A stretch of DNA of 64,000 nt from Ensifer sp. MPMI2T (GTDB lineage: Bacteria > Pseudomonadota > Alphaproteobacteria > Rhizobiales > Rhizobiaceae). The notes beneath the pieces are model-generated. The model was not told the origin of the DNA, did no database searches, and saw nothing but the letters and a program-made list of their open reading frames with translations. The DNA lies in contig NZ_SRXN01000025.1 in assembly GCF_004827385.1 (NCBI RefSeq), positions 41,537 through 105,536 on the forward strand, read 5' to 3'. The translations under genes and the position numbers were made by a program. Below are positions 53,441 through 62,273 of the stretch, in pieces. Numbering within the stretch: position 1 is the stretch's first letter; each line of letters opens with the position of its first letter.

Positions 53441-53876
53441 CCTCGCGACTCGCCGGATGGAAATCGCCGCTGGAGTCTGGTCGTGGAAACCTGCCGGTCG
53501 GCAGACGGTCCCATGTTGGCGATTGCCGTTTGCTGCGCGCAAACACCGCTTCCGGCGCGAAGCTGCCAAGGTCTCCCATCGGCCCGAACCGGACTTCGCA
53601 CGTCAGGATGCTAAGGTGCAAATCGTGTGGTCTTTTGCCATTGGCCTCTCCGATCGGAACGAGCAACGGGCGCCATAAGCAGACGAGAATAGAGCCCGGC
53701 ACCCCTGCAACGGGCGTCGACCCTCACCACACTCGAACTCTGAAAATCTCCGAAACATGTGTCTCGGAAACGTGTTGCGGCCGAGCGCCACAAGAGCCAT
53801 AATTAGTGCCCTAGCGGAATGATTGGCACGGAGGTGGGGACTGCCCCGGGAGGGGCAAATCGCAAGGGAATTCGCC
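53441..53876. other. Intergenic region before the YHS protein
   Basis: No gene supported. Open frames on both strands here lack ribosome sites and recognisable domains. Confidence 0.4.
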
Positions 53877-54335
53877 ATGCATAATGTCTCTCGGCGAAAT
53901 GCCGTTCGCCTTGTTCTGGCGGTCGCAGCTGCCCTGTTTGCGACCTCGATGCCCACTTTTGCCACGGAAGCGGTTCCCCTAGCGATCAAGGGTTATGACC
54001 CGGTCGCCTATTTCACCATCGGAAGCCCCACGCGCGGGCTGCCGGAGATCGAGTATGAATGGGACGAGCACCGCTATCTCTTCGCGAATGCCGAACATCG
54101 CGAGCTTTTTAAGGCCGATCCTGTTCGATATGCGCCGCAGTTCGGAAACTATTGTGCGATGGCGCTGGCCGAGGGCGAGCTCGTCGAGGCCAACCCAGAG
54201 AACTGGCTGATCAGCGACGGCAAGCTTTATATTTTCGGCAAGCCGGCCCCGATGGGACCCGCGCTCTTCCAGCAGGACCTTGCTGCGAACATCGCGAAGG
54301 CCAACGAGAACCGCGCGCTAACTCACTCACATTAG
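53877..54335 (+). CDS. Exported YHS-domain protein
   Basis: 152 residues from the ATG at 53877 (AAGGGAA site). Signal peptide NAVRLVLAVAAALFATSMPT ending in FATE. The YHS-type domain reads AIKGYDPVAYFTIGSPTRGL, WDEHRYLFANAEHRELFKAD and PVRYAPQFGNYCAMALAEGE. YHS proteins are thought to bind metals or redox cofactors in the periplasm. No biochemical role is established for this subgroup. The 3' end overlaps the convergent cyclase gene by four bases. Confidence 0.88.
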   Translation: MHNVSRRNAVRLVLAVAAALFATSMPTFATEAVPLAIKGYDPVAYFTIGSPTRGLPEIEYEWDEHRYLFANAEHRELFKADPVRYAPQFGNYCAMALAEGELVEANPENWLISDGKLYIFGKPAPMGPALFQQDLAANIAKANENRALTHSH

Positions 54336-56245
54336 CGGTTCATTCTCTGGGACGGTGGCAGGTCGCCAGAGACGGGGTAGAGGCCGGCCTTGCGGAATCC
54401 GTCGCGCAGATGTTCGAGATCGCCAGAGCTTAGAAACTTGTTTCCAAACTCCTGCGGATCGAAGGTTGGGTCGATGCGGCGTATCATCGTTACGACACGC
54501 GCAGCGTCCTCCGCTCGGTTGTGTTGTGCATATGCGGCCGCCAGTAAGACACGGCTGAAGTTCGCGTCTGCGGTTGTTCGAAGATTGAGTTCCGCCTGTT
54601 CGATCGCCGCGTCGTAGCGCTCTTTCAGATAGTAGGCCAGGCTCAGCGCAAAGCGATCAATCGCATTGAGATCGGGGTCGATACGCTGCGCCTGCTCCAA
54701 GGCCTCGATCGCCGCATCTGTCTGTCCCAGCCATAACAAGATGGTGCCGCGCCCGGCGAGGCCGAGGGCATCGTTCGGATTGATCGCAATGGCCCGCTCG
54801 ATCTCCGCCTCTGCCTCGTTGTATCTCTGATGAAAGAGGTGAATGTGGCCGAGAATGACGTGCGCGCGCACTTCGGAATCGTCAAGTCTCAGCGCCTTGA
54901 TTGCCAATTCCTCGGCACGGCTCAGGAAAGCGGTTGGCGACTCCGCCCAGCCCATCGAACTGGCAAGGTGATAGGTTTCGGCGAGTGCCGCATAGGCCGC
55001 AGCGTAGTTCGGGTCAAGCTCGATGGCGCGTTTGAGCAGGCTGCGCGCCTCCACATTGTTTGCCCGCGTCGGGCGCTGCAATGCCGGCCTAGCGCGGAGC
55101 ACGTAGTCATAGGCTGCGAGATTTTCGGTTGGCTTCGCGAACACTCGATGTTGTTCGATCTGCGTCACGCGTATCGCTAGGACTCTGACAATGTCAGTGA
55201 CAATGATGTCCTGCAGCGCAAACACGTCCGCCAGCGCCTCCTCGAAGCGTGCAGACCAAAGCACTCGTCCCTGCCTTGTGTCGACGAGTTGCGCGATGAC
55301 CCGTACACGGTCGCCGGTCTGGCGGACGCTGCCTTCTACCAGATAGCTAACAGCGAGACCGCGGCCAATATCCTCGGGGCTTGCAGGCTTTCCCTTGTAG
55401 GGGGCTACAGCGTTCCACGACATCACGGTCAGCGCGGAGAACCGACCCAGTGCGTTGATGATATCCTGCGTCAATCCATCCACGAAATACTCACGAGCCG
55501 AATCGTCGCTGTGGTTCAGGAACGGGAGAATGGCGATCGCGGGTTTCATGCCGACTTCAACACTTTTTGTGAATTGATCGCCAAGGCGCAGATTGCTGAG
55601 AAATTTCCACTCGGAGCCAAAACCGGTCCACAGCGCGCCTACAGTAAGCAAAATCAACAGAGCCAGAGCGGCGAACAATCCACGGCGCCGGCGGGTGCGC
55701 GCCGGAGCGGCGTTGGCGTCGAGCCGCACGCGAAATACGCGCACCGGCCGAGCGATGTTCTTCAGCTTCTGTTCGCCGATATCCTCAAAGGCAATGTCAA
55801 GCCTGCCTTGCGCGTCTTCCTGCACGCGGCCCGACACGCAGATGCCGCCAGGCTCCGCGAGACCCTCCAAGCGAGCCGCCACGTTGACGCCGTCCCCGAA
55901 AATGTCGTCACCCTCGATGATGATGTCACCGACATTAATGCCGACGCGGAACTCGATACGTTGTCCTGCCGGCGCTGCGACATTTCGTTCCGCCATGCCG
56001 CGCTGGATCTCGACGGCGCAGCGCACGGCCTCGACCACACTCGCGAACTCGACCAGCATCCCATCGCCGGTGGTCTTGACAATCCGCCCGTGGTGTTCGT
56101 TGATCTTTCGGTCGACCAGAGCATGCCGAAGCGCCTTAAGCTGGGCGAGCGTACCTTCCTCGTCGTTGCCCATTAGCCGGCTGTAGCCGGCGATGTCGGC
56201 CGCTAGAATAGCCGTAAGTCGCCGCTCTACATGCTCGGTTGACAA
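54332..56245 (-). CDS. Class III adenylate cyclase with TolB-like and TPR domains
   Basis: 637 residues. The N-terminal cyclase domain (RRLTAILAADIAGYSRLMGN, VKTTGDGMLVEFASVVEAVR, FGDGVNVAARLEGLAEPGGI) retains the metal Asp pair. A membrane helix lies near residues 190-210 (GLFAALALLILLTVGALWTG). A FlgO/TolB-like region (PAIAILPFLNHSDDSAREYF) and TPR repeats (DPNYAAAYAALAETYHLASS, INPNDALGLAGRGTILLWLG) complete it. This architecture is abundant in rhizobia. It probably makes cAMP in response to an unknown signal. No dedicated partner is adjacent. Confidence 0.92.
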   Translation of the reverse strand: MSTEHVERRLTAILAADIAGYSRLMGNDEEGTLAQLKALRHALVDRKINEHHGRIVKTTGDGMLVEFASVVEAVRCAVEIQRGMAERNVAAPAGQRIEFRVGINVGDIIIEGDDIFGDGVNVAARLEGLAEPGGICVSGRVQEDAQGRLDIAFEDIGEQKLKNIARPVRVFRVRLDANAAPARTRRRRGLFAALALLILLTVGALWTGFGSEWKFLSNLRLGDQFTKSVEVGMKPAIAILPFLNHSDDSAREYFVDGLTQDIINALGRFSALTVMSWNAVAPYKGKPASPEDIGRGLAVSYLVEGSVRQTGDRVRVIAQLVDTRQGRVLWSARFEEALADVFALQDIIVTDIVRVLAIRVTQIEQHRVFAKPTENLAAYDYVLRARPALQRPTRANNVEARSLLKRAIELDPNYAAAYAALAETYHLASSMGWAESPTAFLSRAEELAIKALRLDDSEVRAHVILGHIHLFHQRYNEAEAEIERAIAINPNDALGLAGRGTILLWLGQTDAAIEALEQAQRIDPDLNAIDRFALSLAYYLKERYDAAIEQAELNLRTTADANFSRVLLAAAYAQHNRAEDAARVVTMIRRIDPTFDPQEFGNKFLSSGDLEHLRDGFRKAGLYPVSGDLPPSQRMNR

Positions 56246-56621
56246 TCCAACTCTCCCCCGTGCGCTTCGGCCACACCCTCACCGATTTGGCCCCGCAACC
56301 ACATCGGAGCGAAAATGGGCGCCGGACCTTTGCGCGGGTCGACCTCCTGCTTGGCCGTCTCCACGGCGTTCTCTAGGACCACCTATGCCTGCTGAATGCA
56401 CCATAGCAGAAGTCGGACGAATTGTATCGCCGCAAGACCCTTGCTGGCACGCACCGGAAGGTCTGCAATGGATCACGACTATCCCTTGACCACCCCTTCA
56501 GGATGGGCTGCAAAGGGTCGCCTCGCGAGCTTTGGTGCGCGCAGCGCAAACGTCCAGTATCGGCGCGTAGCGGAAGTACGCTCACGGCCGCAATCGGCCG
56601 CGAAGCGGAGCGATCGCGAGC
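56246..56621. other. Intergenic region between cyclase and beta-lactamase genes
   Basis: No gene seen. The cyclase promoter should lie at its left end. The right end shares a 28-base sequence (56601-56628, overlapping the beta-lactamase stop) with 42485-42512. Confidence 0.4.
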
Positions 56622-57767
56622 CTATTCCGAAAGCAGCGCTTCAACCAGCGCATAGGTTGCCCGGACCCGTGCTTCGTTGGGATAATTTCGGTTCGCGAGG
56701 ACGACGATGCCGAGTTTTTCGCCAGGAAGCAGCACGACATAGCCGCCGAAGCCGTTCGTCGATCCGGTCTTGTTGATGATCACGTCCTTCTGCGGGGCGA
56801 GCGCCGGCTCGATCCTCTCTGCCTTCTGCGGGTGACGGATGAAATCATAGCTGTTCCCCGCCACCATCGTCTCGAGATCGACGGGCCACGGGTACTGCTC
56901 CCAGATCATGTCCTGCGTGAATTTGGCGGTTTTGAACTGGCCTTCCTGGGTACGCCGAACAGCCGCTTTCAGCTCCGGGGGCACGGTCGCATTTCCGAGT
57001 TCCACATCCAGGAGCTTCAGCATGTCGCGGGCGCTTGATTTGATACCGTAGGCTTCCGCGTCGAGGACGCCCGGGGTGACGCGGATCGGCTTGTCGGTCT
57101 TGCGCTCGTAGCCGTGGGCGTAGTTGTCCATTGCCTTGGCGGGCACGTCGATAAAGGTGTTCTCAAGACCGAATCCGGGGATCAGCACCGTCTGGACCGC
57201 CTCTGTATAGTCCGTTTCCATCGCGCTTGCGGCGATATGGCCAAGAAGGCCGATGCTGATGTTGGAATAGCTGCGCGTTCCGGGCTGCGGCGGCCGCCAG
57301 TCCTTGAGCCAGTTCACGAGCCCCTTGGTGTCCGCGATGCCATTTGGAACCTGCAGCGGAAGCCCGCCGGAATGATGGGTCGCGAGATCCATCAGTGTCA
57401 TGCCGTCACCGATCGAGCAGGCGTCGGCGCACAGATGGCGGGAAACCTTGTCATCAAGGGATAGCTTGCCGCGCCGCTCGGCGAGCGCCGCCAGCGTCAC
57501 GTTGAAGACCTTGCTGATCGATCCCAGCTCGAAAAGAGTGTCGGGGGTAACCGGACGGTTGTCGGCCCGCGATGCGAGGCCCGTCGCATAAAAGCTGTGC
57601 TCGCCGTTCCTAGTCACGCCCACGACAAGCCCGGGAATTTTGTATTCCTCGATGGCGCTTGCGAAGGCGGCGCGCGCTTTCGACTGGAATGCGTCTTCGT
57701 TTGCCGCAGCGGGCGAGAAAGGGAGCGTTGAGACGATGAGGCTGAAGGCTGCCAATCTGCGTGTCAT
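56622..57767 (-). CDS. ampC: Class C beta-lactamase
   Basis: 381 residues from the ATG at 57767 (AGAAAGG site), the usual AmpC length. Signal peptide RLAAFSLIVSTLPFSPAAA. All active-site motifs are present: SISK (Ser83, Lys86), YSN (Tyr167) and KTG (Lys333). The context GGLPLQVP and PQKDVIINKTGSTNGFGGYV are typical of AmpC. It hydrolyses cephalosporins in the periplasm. No divergent ampR is present upstream, so expression is either constitutive or controlled from elsewhere. Confidence 0.94.
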   Translation of the reverse strand: MTRRLAAFSLIVSTLPFSPAAANEDAFQSKARAAFASAIEEYKIPGLVVGVTRNGEHSFYATGLASRADNRPVTPDTLFELGSISKVFNVTLAALAERRGKLSLDDKVSRHLCADACSIGDGMTLMDLATHHSGGLPLQVPNGIADTKGLVNWLKDWRPPQPGTRSYSNISIGLLGHIAASAMETDYTEAVQTVLIPGFGLENTFIDVPAKAMDNYAHGYERKTDKPIRVTPGVLDAEAYGIKSSARDMLKLLDVELGNATVPPELKAAVRRTQEGQFKTAKFTQDMIWEQYPWPVDLETMVAGNSYDFIRHPQKAERIEPALAPQKDVIINKTGSTNGFGGYVVLLPGEKLGIVVLANRNYPNEARVRATYALVEALLSE

Positions 57768-58082
57768 TTGAAACCTTTCTGTCGGCGACGAATCTGGTGG
57801 CGGATATCTCAACCTCTGCTGGAGGGCAAAGTCATGGCGGAAATGTTGAAGCATCTGTCAAATTGCGGACACGCGGTGGTTGACGGTGGAGGTCGGCATG
57901 GGCGCCGGAAGCGGACATGGCCATCGGGCGGGATTCCAGTCGCGCCGACTGTCGGAAACATCGTATAGTGCCCACCCGCGTCGGCCACCGATGGTCAATA
58001 CCCTCGGATGATCCGGCATCTTCGTAACCTGGTTCTGATAACGCTGCCCAGCGCTGTCAGAGCACATCGCGTCTTTGAAACG

Positions 58083-58130
58083 ACGCAATTCCGGACGGAA
58101 AACCGTTACACACTTTTCTGGAATTGCTCT
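58083..58130. repeat. Repeat family D palindrome, copy 1
   Basis: ACGCAATTCCGGACGGAAAA...CACTTTTCTGGAATTGCTCT forms an imperfect hairpin upstream of the Gre-factor gene. Inverse-orientation copies occur in tandem at 60887-60990. The rest of 57768-58145 holds the ampC promoter on the minus strand and no gene. Confidence 0.75.
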
Positions 58131-58145
58131 AAACGGAGTTCGATC

Positions 58146-58628
58146 GTGAGCGTAGCCTTCGTCAAGGAAGAAAGTGCCGAAACGGCTTCGGAAACCCTGC
58201 TGCCTGACCGTGCGATTTCGCCCCATCCGAACCTTGTCACGGATGCGGGGCTGAAGGCGCTCGAAACGCAGCTCCGGCAAGCGCGCGAGGCCTATGACGC
58301 GACGAGCACGATCGAAGACGTGAACGAACGACGGCGGCAGGCGGCAAACCCGTTGCGTGACCTGCGCTACTTTGCCGAACGCGTTCGCTCGGCCCAGCTT
58401 GTGCTCGACCCGACGTCAAACGACACCGTTGCCTTCGGCAGCACGGTCACCTTCAGCCGCGACGACGGGCGGGTGCAGACCTATCGGATCGTCGGAGAGG
58501 ACGAAGCCGATCCCAAGGCCGGATCGATTTCCTATGTTTCGCCGGTCGCAAGGATTCTCATGGGCAAAGCGGTCGGCGATATCGCGAGCGTCGGCGATCA
58601 GGAGCTCGAGATCATCGCGATTGCGTAG
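58146..58628 (+). CDS. GreA/GreB family transcription elongation factor
   Basis: 160 residues from a GTG at 58146 (ACGGAG site). The N-terminal coiled coil (GLKALETQLRQAREAYDATS, EDVNERRRQAANPLRDLRYF) carries acidic residues at its tip. The C-terminal FKBP-like domain has VAFGSTVTFSRDDGRVQTYR, VGEDEADPKAGSISYVSPVA and ILMGKAVGDIASV. Such proteins enter the RNA polymerase secondary channel and stimulate cleavage of backtracked RNA. It is an accessory paralogue rather than the housekeeping greA. Confidence 0.9.
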   Translation: MSVAFVKEESAETASETLLPDRAISPHPNLVTDAGLKALETQLRQAREAYDATSTIEDVNERRRQAANPLRDLRYFAERVRSAQLVLDPTSNDTVAFGSTVTFSRDDGRVQTYRIVGEDEADPKAGSISYVSPVARILMGKAVGDIASVGDQELEIIAIA

Positions 58629-58745
58629 AACGGTCATATCGCTACCTCCCGAATGCAACGGCTCTACAAGACACGCTCAATCTCGGATACGTGATCGCGA
58701 AACGCGGGCGGGCGCTTTACGGACCATCAACTCACGAAGATCGCC

Positions 58746-59384
58746 ATGAAAAATCTTTTAGTGGTCACGCACACGCAGTCCGTTCATCATGTAGAGAATA
58801 AAGCCGGCGGCTGGTACGACACCGGCCTGACACCACGTGGCGAGGCCGACGCTAAGGCAACGGCCGAGCGGCTGGCGACCATGATCAGCGGCGGCGATGT
58901 CGAAATTTACAGTTCGGATCTTCTGCGCGCATCTCAGACTGCGGCCGTCATTGCGAAACGCCTCCAGCGGCCTGTAGTCAAGACCGCCGATTTGCGGGAG
59001 ATCAGTTACGGCTCGGCCGGAGGAAAACCACAGGCTTGGCTTGATGAACGCCAATTACCGGCTCCAGACAATAATCGAATGGACCACCGCGGCGGGATAG
59101 AGGATGCGGAAACCCGCAGAGAGCTCGCGAGCCGAGTCTATCGATGTGTAGATTCCATCATTGAGCGCGCGTGCGAAACGCAAATCATCGTAACGCACGG
59201 CTTTGCGTTGACGTTCGTCGTCGCGGCGTGGATCAAGATGCCAATCGATGCCGCCGGTCATGTGAATTTCCCCGCACGATCCGGAAGCATTACGCACTTG
59301 CGCCAGGATGATTTCTGGAAGAGCCGTTCGGTTGTCAGCCTGGCCGATATTTCCCACTTGAACGCTGCAGCGGTTAATGGCTGA
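58746..59384 (+). CDS. Histidine phosphatase superfamily protein with altered RHG motif
   Basis: 212 residues. The fold is clear: DTGLTPRGEADAKATAERLA, IYSSDLLRASQTAAVIAKRL, EISYGSAGGKPQAW and the distal IIVTHGFALTFV. The N-terminal catalytic motif, usually RHG, reads LLVVTHTQS, so the nucleophile His is kept but the phosphate-binding Arg is Thr. Activity may be reduced or shifted. The distal His and the Arg in LLRAS are retained. No pathway partner is adjacent. Confidence 0.85.
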   Translation: MKNLLVVTHTQSVHHVENKAGGWYDTGLTPRGEADAKATAERLATMISGGDVEIYSSDLLRASQTAAVIAKRLQRPVVKTADLREISYGSAGGKPQAWLDERQLPAPDNNRMDHRGGIEDAETRRELASRVYRCVDSIIERACETQIIVTHGFALTFVVAAWIKMPIDAAGHVNFPARSGSITHLRQDDFWKSRSVVSLADISHLNAAAVNG

Positions 59385-59419
59385 CTTCCACGCGGAATGG
59401 GCGGAAAACCGCGTCGCAC

Positions 59420-59878
59420 CTATACCGCGTCGCCCGCCATCGCGGCGCGGCCGGTGATCTCCTCGATGCAGATGCAGTAGAAGACGTGCGGGGAGGCGTC
59501 GGCGATCGGTTGCGGGCCGGGCTTAAACCCGCCGGGCTCCCACCAGTTGACGTGCTTTTCCAGCAGCGACCAGGCGTGCAGGCGCTCGTGGCGCCATTGA
59601 TCGGTATCCGGCAGTTCCATGTAGCGGCCTGAGAGGACGACGCTCTTCCATTGGTTATGGCTCGCAAGCTCGTCGATCTCGACGCAGACGCAAGGATTGT
59701 CGCGCATCCACTCGATCTTCTGACCGAGCATCGAGAAGCCGTAGAGGCATCGGCCGGCAAGTGCGTAGTGGATCGGAACGATATAAGGCCGGCCCTCCCG
59801 GCAGCAGGCGAGCCGGCCGAGGCGGCCCGCGGTCACGAGCGCGATGCATTCCTGCTCGGTCATTTCCCTGACGAACAT
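59420..59878 (-). CDS. Pyridoxamine 5'-phosphate oxidase-like flavin-binding protein
   Basis: 152 residues from the ATG at 59878 (GTGGAGGGA site). FVREMTEQECIALVTAGRLG, RLACCREGRPYIVPIHYALA, MLGQKIEWMRDNPCVCVEID and SVVLSGRYMELPD match the small PNPOx-like split-barrel family often annotated as Nim-like or F420/FMN-binding. The His in IPVHYA-type position (IVPIHYALA) is present. The function is unknown. A redox role with FMN is likely. Confidence 0.88.
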   Translation of the reverse strand: MFVREMTEQECIALVTAGRLGRLACCREGRPYIVPIHYALAGRCLYGFSMLGQKIEWMRDNPCVCVEIDELASHNQWKSVVLSGRYMELPDTDQWRHERLHAWSLLEKHVNWWEPGGFKPGPQPIADASPHVFYCICIEEITGRAAMAGDAV

Positions 59879-59897
59879 GACTCCCTCCACTTCGCAT

Positions 59898-59942
59898 TGC
59901 ATGTTTTATCCTCAAATCGGCTGCGATTTAAGGGAACGTGCA
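59898..59942. repeat. RIME-like first-hairpin fragment, copy 7
   Basis: TGCATGTTTTATCCTCAAAT...GGCTGCGATTTAAGG...CGTGCA matches only the first hairpin of the RIME-like unit. Confidence 0.7.
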
Positions 59943-60088
59943 GGTGTTCCGGATGGCTGCGCCTTTCCCGGAACGCTACCATCCACGAAGAAGGCTTAGG
60001 CGCTCGCCGGAGATCGCGCCTTGACGCTAATCAAGGAGGTTTGGAGGAGAAGGGCGCCGCTACAGGGCGTGGCGGCGCGAACGGCTGC

Positions 60089-60358
60089 TCAGTAGCGGTA
60101 ATATCCGTAGACCGGGCGCGCGCGCTTGCACTTGATCTCTTCCTTGTACTCGTCGTCGTCCCACTTCCGCTCGATCTTGCACCGGCCGCGACGGTACTCT
60201 TCCTTGTAGGCTCGGCGTTCATAGCGGGGTCCATCGTAATAGCCGCCCCAACGCCAGCGCCCATGGCCGCTTTCGTCCTTCCAGGGATCTGCCAATGCGT
60301 TCCCGGCACATACCGTCAGTGCCACGCTAGCTGCGGCTGCGATGGTCAAAAACTTCAT
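60089..60358 (-). CDS. Small secreted basic protein
   Basis: 89 residues from the ATG at 60358 (GAAGGAG site). Signal peptide MKFLTIAAAASVALTVCAGN ending ALA. The mature part is rich in Arg, Lys, Tyr and Asp (WGGYYDGPRYERRAYKEEYR, then CKIERKWDDDEYKEEIKCKR) with two cysteines that could form a disulfide. Such proteins are common but uncharacterised in rhizobia. Confidence 0.7.
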   Translation of the reverse strand: MKFLTIAAAASVALTVCAGNALADPWKDESGHGRWRWGGYYDGPRYERRAYKEEYRRGRCKIERKWDDDEYKEEIKCKRARPVYGYYRY

Positions 60359-60404
60359 GGCTCGGGCTCCTTCTTCATTATCCAGATCAACGCACAGGGC
60401 TCGC

Positions 60405-60506
60405 CGCATGTTTCTTTGAATCGTAGCCGATTTAAGGCTGAAACATGCGGCAGCTCAAAGCGCTACAGCGTTCTTCGCGCCTCTGATGAGACGCGCCGCG
60501 TTCTAG
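60405..60506. repeat. RIME-like element, full copy 8
   Basis: CGCATGTTTCTTTGAATCGT, AGCCGATTTAAGG...AAACATGCG, then CGCTACAGCGTTCTTCGCGC and GATGAGACGCGCCGCGTTCTAG. It marks the left side of the prophage-like segment. Confidence 0.85.
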
Positions 60507-60615
60507 TTTCGGGGATCGAGCCTGAACCTCAGATGAAGAGCTCTGCGAACGAGGGCGCCGGGGCAGCGCATCGACGCTTCGAGTTGTCGTATCCTCTGTC
60601 GCAATCCGGCGCGGC

Positions 60616-60873
60616 TCAGGGGCGCGGAGAGGACACGAGCTTCAGGGCGGGGGCTGTCGCTGATGGAGGCGTCGTGCCGGGCGCAGATTTCGCCTCGATG
60701 GCGTCATGGCCGAACTCCTGCTCGAGCGCCGCGGCGATCTTCTTCAGCATTTCCCGGACTCGAAAGGCATGCCGGGCGGTGGCATCGGCCTCGGTCGCGT
60801 AATAGGCGGCGCTCATCGCCTCGATCAGGTTCAAGGCGGCGAGATTGACGACGGCGTAGGTTTCGGCGCGCAT
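60616..60873 (-). CDS. Small helical protein of unknown function
   Basis: 85 residues from the ATG at 60873 (TTGGAG site). Mostly helical (RAETYAVVNLAALNLIEAMS, AAYYATEADATARHAFRVRE, MLKKIAAALEQEF) with a Ser/Pro/Thr-rich tail. I recognise no family. It follows the 61000-61314 gene on the same strand and may share its transcript, though tandem repeats separate them. Confidence 0.55.
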   Translation of the reverse strand: MRAETYAVVNLAALNLIEAMSAAYYATEADATARHAFRVREMLKKIAAALEQEFGHDAIEAKSAPGTTPPSATAPALKLVSSPRP

Positions 60874-60886
60874 CGGGAACACTCCA

Positions 60887-60990
60887 AAGCAATTCCAGGA
60901 AAAGTGCGAAGCGGTTTTCCGTCCGGAATTGCGTCTGTTGAGAAGCAATTCCAGGAAAAGTGCGAAGCGGTTTCCGTCCGGAATTGCGTC
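60887..60990. repeat. Repeat family D, two tandem copies
   Basis: AAGCAATTCCAGGAAAAGTG...CGGTTTTCCGTCCGGAATTGC (60887-60935) and the same with one base less (60943-60990), seven bases apart. Each forms an AATTCC...GGAATT hairpin. Confidence 0.85.
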
Positions 60991-60999
60991 ATCAAAGGA

Positions 61000-61314
61000 C
61001 TAAAATTGCTGTCGATGATTGTGGGTGCCGACGAGGCGCTGGTCGCGACCGGTGCCGCCCACGGAAAATTCGCGCTCGCGGTTGAGGTCGAAGAAGGCGT
61101 CGTCGGTGAGCTCGGAGGCGGGAAGGGCCTCGCGCTGGAACACATTGCCATCGGCGCCGAGATGCCAGGCAAGCGAGGCGAGGCTGGAATAGATGCTCGC
61201 CAGAAAGGTCCTCAGCGCCTGCGGGTTCTCGGCATCGCTCGACCGGCGAAGATCGGCGGCAAAGAGTTCGTCGACATGGCCGTGCAGGCCGGATTTTATC
61301 ATGAGGATGGACAT
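61000..61314 (-). CDS. Hypothetical protein downstream of S24 repressor gene
   Basis: 104 residues from the ATG at 61314 (MSILMIKSGLHGHVDELFAA). Further parts are LRTFLASIYSSLASLAWHLG and SELTDDAFFDLNREREFSVG. I recognise no domain. The start lies about 90 bases from a copy of the motif found upstream of the S24 repressor gene, suggesting repressor control. The longer frame to 61767 overlaps the repressor gene and is rejected. Confidence 0.5.
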   Translation of the reverse strand: MSILMIKSGLHGHVDELFAADLRRSSDAENPQALRTFLASIYSSLASLAWHLGADGNVFQREALPASELTDDAFFDLNREREFSVGGTGRDQRLVGTHNHRQQF

Positions 61315-61405
61315 GCCGCCGCGCGCTCTCCCGGTCTCCGATGGGCCGGGCGGCGCATCGGTCGTGTCATTCGTGTTGAGTGCAACATCGCGCGCGACAC
61401 GAATG

Positions 61406-61416
61406 ATGTCAACATG
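61406..61416. promoter_or_regulatory. Candidate S24-repressor operator upstream of the 61314 gene
   Basis: ATGTCAACATG. The exact reverse complement is at 62263-62273 in the repressor's own promoter. GTGTTG repeats follow at 61421-61437. Confidence 0.45.
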
Positions 61417-61520
61417 GAACGTGTTGTTTCTGTGTTGCCGACATGCTTTGTGTTTGGTGCGGGAATCGGGCGCAACCAGGGCGGCTCTACCAACGCCGGG
61501 AGGCTCGGCCTCCCGCCCCC

Positions 61521-62204
61521 TCACGCATTCCCGGCGAGCGCGATGTAGTGGACCGAGTGGACGGTGTTGGCGTCGAAGCGGAGTTCCTTTGGCGGATTGA
61601 ACTGCTCGAGCACCAGTTCGGCGGTGTTGTGGCGGACGAACTTCTTGACGTAGGCGAGCAGCGCGCCGTTTTCTTCGAGCCGGATCTGCGCGATCACGTA
61701 GTCGCCGCGCCTCACCGGGCGTTTGGGGTCGACGAAACAGACCTCGCCGTCCTCGTAGCGCGGACACATCGAATCGCCGGAAACCGAGACCGCATAGGCG
61801 CCGGTAATGTCCGATAGGATCGGCGGCGCCATGACTTCGTACAACACATTGCCATTCATTATGAATTCACCGTCCACCCCGCCGACGGCCTGGCCGAAGA
61901 CGGGGATCTTTTTGCCCTGGCCGACTAGCGGCGTGAGAACGGTACCGTTCGGCTCGGCGACCCCCGCAGGCCCCGCGGGCGGAGCACCGTTGCCAGTCCG
62001 GCGGTCGCCTTCCAGCAGCCAGTACGGATCGACATTGAAGCGGCGGCCGTAGATCCTGGCTTCCGCGAGGTCGAAGTCGTTCTGGCCGTTTTCGTGGGCG
62101 CGATAGGTCGAGGCGATGACGCCAAGCGCGTTCGCGGCATCGGAGGCAAACCGATAGCCGGCCTTCCGGCGCGCGTCGCGCAATCTTTCAGCTTTGTCGC
62201 TCAT
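61521..62204 (-). CDS. Phage-type repressor, HTH plus S24 peptidase domain (CI/LexA-like)
   Basis: 227 residues from the ATG at 62204. Alternative starts at 62216 and 62258 add residues. The N-terminal helix-turn-helix is ERLRDARRKAGYRFASDAAN, ALGVIASTYRAHENGQNDFD. The C-terminal S24 domain has the catalytic Ser in VSVSGDSMCPRYEDGEVCFV and the Lys in LLAYVKKFVRH. Such repressors keep prophages or integrated elements silent and self-cleave after RecA activation. A typical Ala-Gly cleavage site may be GQAVGG (residues near 105). Probable operators lie in its promoter. Confidence 0.9.
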   Translation of the reverse strand: MSDKAERLRDARRKAGYRFASDAANALGVIASTYRAHENGQNDFDLAEARIYGRRFNVDPYWLLEGDRRTGNGAPPAGPAGVAEPNGTVLTPLVGQGKKIPVFGQAVGGVDGEFIMNGNVLYEVMAPPILSDITGAYAVSVSGDSMCPRYEDGEVCFVDPKRPVRRGDYVIAQIRLEENGALLAYVKKFVRHNTAELVLEQFNPPKELRFDANTVHSVHYIALAGNA

Positions 62205-62262
62205 GGCTCGGAACATGTTTCTCGCTCGTGGTTCGGAACATAGCGACATGGATAACACAAAT

Positions 62263-62273
62263 CATGTTGACAT
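62263..62273. promoter_or_regulatory. Candidate autoregulatory operator of the S24 repressor
   Basis: CATGTTGACAT, overlapping the longer inverted pair TGTTG...CAACA (62266-62281). A second palindrome GTCAT-TC-ATGAC follows at about 62289-62300, so the promoter has at least two candidate sites. Confidence 0.45.

Noticed and set aside
61000..61767. 255-codon version of the gene at 61000
   Set aside because: Its first 150 codons overlap the S24 repressor gene in another frame. Only the part after ATG 61314 is kept.
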